Shown: piece after piece, positions 40,213 to 51,200 of the stretch
Numbering within the stretch: the first letter of the stretch is position 1
Layout: each line of letters starts with the position of its first letter
Assembly (NCBI RefSeq): GCF_040958095.1
Contig: NC_091193.1
Coordinates: 36,049,759 to 36,113,758 of the forward strand
Direction of reading: 5' to 3'
Length of the DNA: 64,000 nt
Source: Procambarus clarkii
Lineage: Eukaryota > Arthropoda > Malacostraca > Decapoda > Cambaridae
The notes under the pieces: model-generated
Seen by the model: only the letters and a program-made list of their open reading frames with translations
Told to the model about the DNA's origin: nothing
The model's database searches: none
Made by a program: the position numbers and the translations under genes

Positions 40213-40829
40213 GTGGAAGTGAGATAATTCTCTTAGAGATGTCACTTGATCAAACAAAAACCCATACAACAAACAACTTTTTTTTATGTGATGTATGTGG
40301 AAAAAAATATAGTACAATAAGAACACTAACAGTCCATTTCACAACTCATACAAAGAAGACTATCCTTTTTACAATTTATACCGGTAAAACTCCAAAGTGC
40401 AGTGAATGTGAAAAAACAAACTAACAACACATTAGAGAAAAATGGTTTTCATGTGAAGTATGTAGAAAAAAATTCATTAAAAAATGCGACTTGACTAGAC
40501 ATATGGGAACACACAGAGTAAAACGGTTAAAATGTCAATTGTGTGGGAATAGATTTAGGGATGAATATAACTTGACCCAACATTTGAAATCAATCCACAT
40601 GATTCAGCCTTTGAAAACAAACAGTGAAAAAAAATATGATATATGTGGAAACAAACAGCAAATCAGTCCCAAATCTTTAAACAACTTTTTTACTTGTTTT
40701 GAATGTGGAACTGTATTTAAAAGCATAACCAGCCTGGATGAACATTTGTTGGAACAGTTTACCAAAGATATATCAGCTTTAGATTTGATAACTCCAGACA
40801 TTCATTTTCAGACGTTTTTTGAAAACTAA
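40213..40829 (+). pseudogene. C2H2 zinc-finger protein with in-frame stop
   Basis: A TTTTCTTTTCAG acceptor (40201-40212) opens an exon with an ATG at 40239. Fingers visible: FLCDVCGKKYSTIRTLTVHF..H; a half finger PKCSECEK interrupted by TAA 40422-40424; FSCEVCRKKF...H..H; LKCQLCGNRF...H...H; and a last FTCFECGTVF...H. The frame is the same on both sides of the stop, so it is a nonsense change. It would be a DNA-binding regulator of host type. A duplicated scrap of the last finger (AAATCTTTAAACAACTTTTT) recurs at 40850-40872. Confidence 0.6.
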
Positions 40830-40908
40830 TAAGTGTATTGGAACATTGACCAAATCTTTAAACAACTTTTTTACTTGTTTCTGGTGGTAACTGGCACCTC
40901 AAAGAACA

Positions 40909-41030
40909 TATAAAAGGAGTAGAAATATTAATGAGATTATTAATTCTGTCGGAGTGAGAGTAAACACAGATATATATCTCTCCTACCTGAACTTCTTTTC
41001 TATTACCACCACATTTTCTTGGCATATATC
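40909..41030 (+). promoter_or_regulatory. TATA promoter of the dUTPase-like gene
   Basis: TATAAAAGGAG at 40909-40919, about 110 bases before the first dUTPase exon. The leader contains further TATATATCTC. Confidence 0.5.
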
Positions 41031-41106
41031 ATGTCAGAAGAACAATACGTAAACTTGTTAAGGTTCATTTTGGATCTACACTAGCTGCTGGATATGACTT
41101 GTACAG
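41028..41106 (+). pseudogene. dUTPase-like gene, exon 1
   Basis: In one frame the exon ends with VHFGSTLAAGYDLY, the conserved dUTPase motif I (AGxDL). It is followed by TACAG|GTATAG, a splice donor at 41106/41107. The ATG at 41031 is in another frame, so the start is either damaged or further upstream. dUTPase hydrolyses dUTP to dUMP and keeps uracil out of DNA; large DNA viruses often encode it. Confidence 0.65.
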
Positions 41107-41118
41107 GTATAGTTGGAA

Positions 41119-41135
41119 TTTACTTTTTTTTTAAT

Positions 41136-41190
<55 letters not shown>

Positions 41191-44100
41191 TGCATATACA
41201 AGAATGTACATAAGGAATGTGAGGATACAAATATGGTAATTACAGTCTTGTAAAGCCACTAGCACGCGCAGCGTTTCGGGCAGGTCCTTAATCTAAGAAA
41301 ATTTTAAGGAGGTAAATACATGCAAAATTTATAGAAAAAAAAATGATAACAGATTACATGAAATGAAAAAAAAAAGAAGATGAGAGAAAATTGTAGGTAC
41401 AGTATATTAAAGCACATAGGTAGCTAAGATTGATTGCAATGACAGCTTAAAATGGTAGTTGACAACAAATTGGTAGGTACAATACAGCAGAAACAATATA
41501 AGATTGATTGCAATGACAGCTTGAATGGTAGTTGACAAAAATTGGTAGTCACAATACAGCATATGGCTAGCACATAAAAGAAGACAGCAATGAACACAAT
41601 GATAAGGTTGTTTGATATTACATAAAAATTAGGAGATTGGGTAACACTAGGTACAGAGCAAATTTAAAGCTCAGTGTAGGAAACTAAGAAGATGAAGTTA
41701 GGTACTTTTTGGTTTTGCTTTTAAATAAGGCAAAAGTTTTACAGTTTTTCAATTCACTAGGGAGTGAGTTCCATAGACTAGGTCCCTTAATTTGCATAGA
41801 GTGTTTACACAGATTAAGTTTGACCCTGGGGATATCAAAGAGATATTTATTTCTGGTGTGGTGATAATGGGTCCTATTACATCTGTCCAGGGAGAGTTTC
41901 AGAGCATGGTTTGCATTTAAGAACAGGGTTTTGCAAATGTAGTTGACACAAGAGAATGTGTGGAGGGAGTTAATATTTAGCAAGTTTAGGGATTTAAACA
42001 AGGGAGCTGAGTGTTGTCTGAAAGCAGAGTTAGTTATAATTCTGATAGCAGATTTTTGCTGTGTGATGATGGGCTTAAGGTGGTTTGCAGTGGTAGACCC
42101 CCATGCACAGATACCATAATTAAGATAGGGGTAGATTAGTGCATAATATAGTGAGAGGAGAGCAGAGTTAGGAACATAATATCTGATTTTGGAGAGTATA
42201 CCAACTCTCTTAGAGACTTTCTTAGTTATGTGTTGAATGTGGGTGCTGAAGTTGAGTCTCTTGTCTAGGAATAGGCCAAGAAACTTGCCATCATTTTTAT
42301 TACTGATGTTAATGTTGTCTATCTGTAGCTGAATTGCATTTGATGATTTGCTTCCAAATAAGATGTAGTAAGTCTTTTCGATGTTTAATGTTAGTTTGTT
42401 CGTTGACATCCATAAGTGGACTTTTTTTAATTCATTATTCACAACATTATTTAGTGTATGTGGGTTGAGGTTTGAGTAGATAAGGGTAGTATCGTCAGCA
42501 AACATTATAGGTTTGAGAATATTAGAGACATTAGGCAGATCGTTTATATATATAAGAAATAGAAGAGGTCCTAAGATGCTGCCCTGTGGCACTCCAACGG
42601 TAATTGGTAGAGTGGAAGAAGTTGTATCATTGATGGTTACATATTGGTGCCTGTCACTAAGATAGGATCGGATGTAGTCAAGGGCAAGGCCTCGGATTCC
42701 ATAATGCTGGAGTTTAAGTAAGAGGTAGTTGTGATTAACAGTATCAAAGGCTTTTCTTAGGTCAATGAAGAGTCCAATCGGAAACTCATTTTTGTCAAGG
42801 GCTGAGTAGATAATGTCAAAGAGACTAATGATTGCATCATTGGTGCTCTTTTGGGACCGGAAGCCAAACTGGCAGGGGCTGAGTATGTCGAATTTTACGA
42901 GGTAGGAATAGAGCTGTTTGTAAATAATTTTTTCAAATATTTTTGATAGAGTGGGTAGATTTGATATTGGTCTATAATTGTTTATGTCCGCCGGATTGCC
43001 TCCTTTATGGACTGGCGTTACTCTTGCTTTTTTGAGGATATCAGGGAAGGTGTGATACTCTATAGATTTGTTGAACAGTAGTGCTATGGGTGGGGCAAGG
43101 GCATGGGAGGCTCTCTTGTACACAATGGACGGAATTTCACTGGTGTTCCCTGCCTTGGTTTTTAGAGAATGTATGATGGACACAACATCTGCCGGGCTGA
43201 TTGGTGAAAGGAGAAGAGAGTTTGGATAGCTGCCTGAGAGATATGTGTCTGAGTCTGTGGGATTTTACTGGCAAGATTAGCACCAACCGATGAAAAGAAA
43301 CTATTAAATTCATTTGCCATTTCTAAATCAGTTGACGGTATATCCCCATCCTTGTAGAGTTTTATTTGGTTATGTGAGTGTTGTTTAGTTCCTAGGATAC
43401 TAGAGATAGTTTTCCAAGTGCTTTTCATGTTGCCTTTTGCTTCATTGAATCTATTCACATAATATGCAAGTTTTGCCTTTCTTATGATACTGGTAAGCAT
43501 TGATGAGTACCTTTTAGCTACTTCCTTTGAAACTAGGCCAATCCTAACTTTCTTTTCATATTCATGTTTCTTGTTGATTGAGTTGAGAATGCCACTTGTG
43601 AGCCATGGATTGTTTAATCTTTTATCAGTTACTTGCTTGGTAAGAAGGGGACAATGAAGGTTGTAGAGGCTTAGAGTTTTGGAGATGAAGAGGTTAGCTA
43701 ATGAATTTATATCATGGGTATTATTGAATTCAGAATCCCAGTTAATATTGTAAAGTGCCTCTGTAAGATTGTCTAAAGCTGATTCACTGTGTAGCCTAAA
43801 TGAAAGTTTCTTGCTTTTTGGTGGTGTTATGTCCATGTTCGCTATGAGAAAGGTAGGATAGTGGTCAGTTGTTCTGTCGTAGATTATACCAGATACAAGG
43901 GGAGCTGTTATGTTCGTCCATATGTGGTCCAAGGTAGTGGCTGATGTTTGAGTGACTCGGGTAGGTTTGGTGATTGTGGGGATTAGCATACAGGAGTTCA
44001 TGCTGTTAAGGAAATAGTCAACTTGAGAGCAATTTTGTTGACCCAGGTCAATATTAAAATCTCCTCCCAGAATGATGTGGTTTTTGTTGAGATTGTTGTT

Positions 44101-45417
44101 TATAATAAGATTCCTTAGGTTGTCTGAGAAAGAAGCTATGTTAGTATTGGGAAATCTATAGATGGCTCCAATAGTCAAAGAGGATTTAAGGGATTTAATT
44201 GTAAACTGAGCAAAAGTATATTCACAGTAGTCATCTCTGTCACTAATAACACTGTTGCAGATAAATGTATCTCGGTAATATATAGCTGTGCCACCACTTT
44301 TTTTATTAGGCCTACAGTTATGAATGGCTTTATAACCAGCTAAGTTGTAGAGTTGGGTATAGTCTTTATTTAGCCAAGTTTCTGTTAAAATAATGAACGA
44401 TAGGTTAGTACCTATTGCTGTGAGTAATGCATTTAAATCGTCAAAATGTTTACCAAGTGATCTAACATTTTGGTTATAAACTGATAGACAGGTGCTATTT
44501 TGAAGTTTGTTTTTAGCCTGGTGTGCTGTGAAATACTTGCAATAATGATGATCAATGTGCTGGTTGGTGTAGATATGAGACAGAAGATTTTGATCAGGAT
44601 CAATATCAGTGTGCATAGGGATGCAGAGGGATCACGATACAAGATACACGATAAAGCAAAACACAAGAATAAAAGCAAATACAATAAAATAGTAACAATT
44701 TAGAAGTAAAATAAAGATCCAATAGATAGCCAGGGAGGACACAGAAGTTACATAAAATAAAAAACAAAAAATCAGTAGAGACTGACAATATAAATGTAAA
44801 ATAAAAAATAATAAGAAAAATAATAATCATAAAAAAAATGATCTTTAAGATAATTAGCTTAGTAATGGTTAATTAACAGGATAATAAAAAGCCCTAGGTT
44901 TAGTGACAAGGGGATTAACTAAGAACAAATAATTAAGAGTATAAAACAGGCAAAGATGACAAACAAAAAAGAAATAAAAAGATAAAAATAAAAATAAACA
45001 CCTTTGGAAAGGAAAGGCAGAGCTTAAGTACACTTTGGTTGTATGTGAGACTACAAATTATGTTCTGGTTATTCAGCTGATATCCCACAGTCATCCAGGA
45101 AAGAAGTGAGGTGTGCTTCAGTGGTTATGACATAAGTTTTTCCAGAGTCAGTCTTCCTAGCTATTATTTTACCATCGCGCACAAAACAATGTTTAATAGC
45201 AGTGGATCTATTGCGAATTCCACGTAGTTTAAATAAGAGATTTTGTCTGAATCTGGTAAGACATTCGTTCACATAAACATTGGATTTCATAGCGACTGCA
45301 GTAGTGATAAGGTCTGACTTGCGGGAGCAGCTATCTAACTTCACCCTTATCTTTCTGTTGTTTGTACCAGATGATTTGGTACCCACTCTATAAGCTGACT
45401 TAATGTCTCTTGCTTCG
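41119..45417 (-). mobile_element. LINE (jockey/CR1-like superfamily) copy A, 5'-truncated
   Basis: Read on the minus strand. The partial ORF1 end (45386-45069, coiled-coil/RRM-type nucleic-acid chaperone C terminus) comes first. It is followed by the AP endonuclease frame 44616-43162 (NQNVRSLGKHFDDL, GGDFNIDL) and the reverse transcriptase frame 43183-41684 (GVPQGSILGPLLFLIY, FADDTT). Endonuclease and RT overlap in different frames at 43162-43183, so a frameshift separates what is one ORF in copy B. The 3' end has GCCCGAAACGC and an (AAAT)n tail at 41119-41190. The 5' truncation lies inside ORF1. The element sits within the dUTPase intron. Confidence 0.9.
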
Positions 45418-45505
45418 ATTGAATATGTGATTTATGACTTATTTATATTTAAATATATTTTAATTACCATATATATTTTAATTAACAATCTACCTTTTGC
45501 TTCAG

Positions 45506-45793
45506 TGCTGCCTACGATGTTACTGTGCCAGCACAAGGAAAAGGTGTAATCAAGATAGATATTCAAGTAAAAGTACCAGAAGGTTGTTATGAAGAATAGC
45601 TCCAAGATCTGGTCTTACTTTTTTTTTTTTTTTTTAATCACATTGATGTTAGGGGTGGTGTCATTGAAAGTGAAATGTTTCTGTGGTTCTCTTCAATTAT
45701 TCTAAAGTAGATTTTATTGTGAAAAAGAGAGATCGATTTTCACAACTAATTTGTGAACGAATATTTATTCCTAATTTGTTAGAGGAAGTTTAG
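45506..45793 (+). pseudogene. dUTPase-like gene, exon 2
   Basis: After a TTTTGCTTCAG acceptor (45495-45505) the frame joins exon 1 as a serine codon and reads VTVPAQGKGVIKIDIQ, a dUTPase beta region. A missing base near 45590 shifts the frame. RIAPRSGL (motif II) then appears in the next frame, a T20 run follows, NHIDVRGGVIE (motif III) lies at 45637-45670 and [15 protein letters not shown] (motif IV) at 45722-45768. The TAG at 45791-45793 comes before any Gly-rich motif V. At least two shifts and the lost C terminus make it dead. Confidence 0.75.
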
Positions 45794-46056
45794 GACATTG
45801 AGCATACCAAATGCCCCTGTGCCGCAAACCTTTTTTTTTTTTTGAATCAACAGAAATTAGTAGTAGTAGTAGTAATCAAACAACTAGCTAAATATACAGT
45901 GTGAATTAGTGATTCTCAACGATTACAGTGATAAGTGTGAGTAACTTATGTGGTGATGAAATGACTGAGGCGGTCTGCCTAAGGAGGCGGTTGTTATTTC
46001 CTAAAACATGCCTACTGAACTTCAATGAAAAGATGGTGTAGACTGTACGTTTAGCT

Positions 46057-48259
46057 ATGGAGTATCCAGATTTTAAACCAGTGTTCAAGGAGGGTCAGGG
46101 TCTTCATCAGCCATATATCACAGTTGGAACAGAAGAGGCCGTTAAACATTTAACTACAGATGGCTTTCAGAATATTGTGATGGTTGTTCCAGAAGAAGGT
46201 ATTTTCACAAAGGTCATACTTTTCAAATACCCAACTTACTTAGTTCCCGATCATCTCCTTTACAATGACAGTGTTGTTTGGGTAAAGAGAAACATTGTTC
46301 ATTATAAAAAACAAAGTCAGGTTATAGCTTTAATAAAAGGTGAGGCTCCTAAAAAAAATTTTGTACAAGGACTAGGCTATAGAAAAGTTTCAAAATACCA
46401 AGAGAAGCCAAAATTATGCCTGAAGTGTTATTATTGGGGGCATTTGGTTTGGAAATGTCAGTATGACCCCAGGTGTAAGTACTGTGGTAATAAACATGAC
46501 TCTAAAGAGTGTACAAAGAAAAAAAATTTCCATTTTGTTGTAATTGTAGAGGTAAGCATACTCCTTGGTCTTATCTATGCCCCATGAATCCTACAAATGC
46601 TGTTGCAGGGGGTGGTATTCTGCCAGCTAAGGGGAAACAAACTAGCTAGGCCCACACAACTGAAAGTCCTAAAGTCCTGTAGTATACAAATGTAACCTAA
46701 TTACTACTATTATATTGAATTTTTTGTAGTAACTTTACTAAACTAATCTATGCCTTTGAGATATATATGTATTTATGTAAGCATCTTTCCCATTCAAAAC
46801 AATATATAATTAACAAATTACAATGTTCGATAATTAAAGAAGGATAATTGGATTAATAAAAGAAAACAAATTAAAATAAATATTTTTTTTTAGGGATATA
46901 AAAGAGGATGTTCTCCTGTTCAATTCACTTGACACAGATGTCAGTAGCATATTATATACCTTGGGCAAAAGTTTATGTTGTGACCACCGGGCACACTGAT
47001 TACCTTTGTCAACATGAACAATTTGAGAAAGAATGAGTCAAATAAAAGAAGAAGGTGGTTATCACACAGACGAGATATGAAGCCAATCTTCATAGACAGG
47101 ATGAATGACTGGTTCAGGGAATACCAAATCCCAGAAGATATTGATACATTTGTTGATGACCTTAATCACCAAATTGAAAGTTGTCTTAGAATTCAGCGCC
47201 GTACGCCTCGGCGAAGACCCCCTCGGAAGAAAATGCCTCGAGGCAAAGATCCACAGAGTAAAGCTGAAGAATTAATTCACATGTGGAGTAAGGCAGCATC
47301 CTCCTCCTCCCTCTCAACGGAAATCGTCATGGAACAGCTCCTGCTACAGAATGACAGAAGAACTAGAATAGCGAGAGCACAGTCTAGTGAGGACGAATAT
47401 GGAGAACCTATCACAGCCCAGGAAGTAAGGGCGGCTGTTAAGAGAGGTAAAATTACAGCACCTGGTGAGGATGGCATTACCTACGACATACTTAATGCAC
47501 TGTGTGAAGTGTCTGGGAATCCACTACTCCTATTGTTTAACAAATCATTCCTAAATGGAGTTCTGCCCACACAATGGAAACACGCCAAAATTGTTCCCAT
47601 ACCAAAACCCAATGACCCTGGTAATTACAGATCTATCAGTCTCGTGTCATGTACTTGCAATTACCTGGTTAATGACACGGCTAGGTACTCTGTATTTGTT
47701 GACATAAAAGGAGCCTTCGACAAAGCCCAGGGAATTGCGATCCTGGACGAGCTTGCATGTATGGGTGTCAAGGGGAGACTCATGAAATGGATTGAAGACT
47801 ACCTCACAGGGAGGAAAGCTAAGGTCTACTTCAATGGAGCAATCTCAAGAACAATGAATATGGAACTCGGGACCCCCCAAGGAGGAGTCTTAAGCCCTAC
47901 ACTATTCAATGTACTTATGAATGCAATTGCCAATATTGATTTTCCTGAAGGAACACAACTAGTGGGATATGCAGATGATGTCCTAATACAAGCTCCCACC
48001 TTTGATAAAATAAAACAGGCCATTGAACTCCTTGGAAGGAAATGTATTGAGCTCGGTTTCACTCTCTCCACAAACAAGACAAAAGCATACTCCCATCGCA
48101 AGCGGAGAGAAAATGAAGAACTGCAAATTAATGGTGTAACACTTGAATGGGTTGACCACTATCGGTACCTTGGCGTCACCGTCGGCTCAAACAAGGGAAA
48201 GAAAGAGGAGCTCAATCAAATCATAGGAACATGCAAAAGTCGACTCAGGGAACTAAAAC
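46057..48259 (+). mobile_element. I-type LINE, 5' part
   Basis: 46057-46587 is a gag-like ORF1 fragment with two CCHC zinc knuckles (CLKCYYWGHLVWKC, CKYCGNKHDSKEC). 47014-48259 is reverse transcriptase (KGKITAPGEDGI, FVDIKGAFDKA, GTPQGGVLSP, VGYADDV). The endonuclease is missing. An internal deletion near 47665 removes most of the RT fingers region between SLVSC and the NDTARYSVF strand. It is inactive. The RT continues at 53408 beyond the inserted LINE copy B. Confidence 0.85.
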
Positions 48260-51200
48260 GGTCAACGAACGAACGTCAACAACACCTGTCGGCCCTGCCC
48301 TCCCTCCTCATTTATCAGCTGATCCTTGAGCTCTCGGCTACCAACAAATGATGTAGCATCACCCGAAGGCAGCTAAGTACACAGTGACCTAAATGTGATT
48401 GAAAAAACCAACAAGACCAACCCGTAATTCTCTCATTTCGACCTCATTAGTGTTGCTCCCTGGAGCTAAGAAGCTGTACCCGACGGTCACTGCTGCCTAT
48501 CAACGAGTCTTCCCTATTTGTTCCTGCCTACATTTATCCTGCAATCATGCAAAGTAAGGCCGGTAAGACCCTTAAGAAAGATAGCACACCTAACAAGAAT
48601 AACCCTAGTAGCCAGGCTAACAACATGATTAGTTCAGCTATCTCCCCCCTCGGTGGCCGCCGTGGGGGGTACCGACTCTCCCCCCGTCAACAATAACAAA
48701 CAATCTCAGCTGGGCGCAGCGCCGTCTCTGACACGGGCCATGCAACAATTAGGTAGCCATATGGACCAACTTAAACGAGCTACTGCCCCTTGTTCTGACT
48801 TCAAGCGCTTTGCTGATATCCCTTGGCTCAAGTTATTAACTCAAGTACATGAAGATCAAATGACAGTAATCAAAGAGCAGTCGGCCTTAATAATGAACCT
48901 GCAAGGCTCATTATTATCTTTGCAGAATGAAGTTGTAGACTTACACAAGAACAATCAAGATCTATCTACCAAAGTCGTCAACCTCGAACAAGAATTAAGC
49001 ATTCTCAAGAACACAGTTACAAACTTTAATCCAGATGCAACCACTAAAAAACAGGAAGAAATATTGCAACAGTTTGAGAACCATCTGAACAACCTACAAC
49101 AACAACACACTGTTACCCAAGACGAGACAGACCAACATAAACTACTTGAGTCTGTAATTATCTCTTCACGTGATTTTCCCCAAGAAACTGATGGTGAAGA
49201 CTGTGCTGCCATTGTGATCAAAGTATTGCAGGATAAGTTAAATTATTCGATCCAAAAAAATGACATCAAAGCAGCTTATAGAGTGGGTACCAAATCATCT
49301 GGTACTAATAATAGGCGAATTCGTTTAAAATTAGATAGCTGCTCCCGCAAGACTGATCTTATCTCATCTGCAGTTGCTAGTAAATCCACTGTTTATGTGA
49401 ATGAATGTCTGACCAGGTGCAGGCAAAATCTCTTTTTAAACTGCGTGGCTTCTGCAAAAATTCCCCTACAATTAAACACTGTTTTGTGCGAGATGGTAAA
49501 ATTATAGCTAGGAGGACTGACATTGGAAAAACCTATTCAATAACCACAGAAGCCCACCTTAATTCTTTCCTCAGTGACTGTGGGATAGCTGCTGTATAGC
49601 CTGAATTCAGATTATAATCTCATATAACTACCTTTGTGTACTCTAGCTCTGCCTTTCCCTTCAAAAGGTTTTAACTTTAGTTAAAAAAAAAAAAAAAAAA
49701 TAATGTTGTCATCTTTATTATTGCCTTTTTTTTCTTTTTACTCCCATGTTCCATAGTACACTGGCTTTGCCTGTGTCCTCTAGTATTAACTTCATTATCC
49801 AGTGTTCCTGAGTGTATCTCTATTTAAACTACCTCAGTTTGTTTTAGTGTAACTTTAGTATTCAACTATAGTGTACTTATAATAGCAAGCTTTTCATCTT
49901 ATAGATCTCATAATTGTTTTTTTTTTACTTTTTTGGTCATCTATTGTTATTAATTATTTTAGTTAATTTTTTACATTCCTAGTTCCCATTAAGTTTTTTT
50001 TTCTTTTTACTTAAAATTACCATTAAGTTTATTTTACTTTAGAATTTTTAATCTACTTTTTTCTTTGTTTTCTATTTTGTAATTTGCCATTCTTATCTTG
50101 TTTTCTTGCAATCAGCCTTTTTATGCAGACAAGTATAGACCCAGAACTAAACCTCTTATCCACTATCTATGACAATCATCACTTCAATGATCAAAATTGC
50201 AGATATTTTACAGCACATGATGTAAACAATGTATTAACAGATAATCTCAATATCTCTGTAATCAACTTGAACGTTAGATCCCTAGGTAAACACTTCGATG
50301 ATGTTAGTGCCTTGATTGAAACTATTGACAACAAATTCTCTTTTATTATACTTACTGAAACGTGGTTGAAAGAGGATAATACTCAACTCTTTAACATGCC
50401 TAACTACTCGGCAATTCACAACTGTCGTCAAATGCAGAGAGGTGGTGGTACTGCTCTTTACTACCACCAAGAACTAACATGCTTAAAGATAATAAGAACT
50501 AGAGACTGCTGTGGGGAGTATATCTTCGCCAGTTTCAGAGTCAAGGGTGCCGAGTCTGTCCAGTCTGTGGGTGCAGTCTATAGAATTCCTAACACTGATG
50601 TGTCTGAATTCAACTCAAACCTTAGAAATCTAATACTAGATAACAGATTGAACAAAAACCATCTAATTATCGCAGGGGACTTTAATATTGACCTCTGCGA
50701 GCCTGAACACCCTACTGCTGTTAGCTTCCTCAACTGTATGAATTCCTGCTTCCTCATACCCTTAATCACTAGACCAACTAGAATCACTGATAGTACTGCT
50801 ACGACTCTAGATCACATCTGGACCAACATAACCTCTCCGCTTACTTCAGGTATAATCACCGATAGCACTACAGACCATTACCCCACATTTCTCTTAACTA
50901 ACATTAGCAAACCACCTCTAGAGACAAGGGAGTTAAGCTTTAGGCTGCACAATGAAACTGCTATAAACAATTTTATAACTGCTGCTGATAATGTCAACTG
51001 GGAGTCCGAGTTAGGTAACATAGGGGACATCAACCTAACAGTGAAATCTTTTCTACAAACAACTCTTAGCCTTTATAACACCCACTGTCCTATGCTTACA
51101 AAACAAGTCACAAGCAAAAGACTTAACAATCCTTGGCTTACAAAGGGAATACTTAAATCCATTAACAAAAAACACGACCTTGAGAAGAAGTATAGGCTAG

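Noticed and set aside
46890-47013. GGATATAAAAGAGG as promoter of a viral gene
   Set aside because: It lies inside the I-type LINE before its RT frame; no separate gene follows.
49405-49599. Separate small gene at the end of LINE ORF1
   Set aside because: It is the C terminus of ORF1 after a one-base shift, as shown by LINE copy A.
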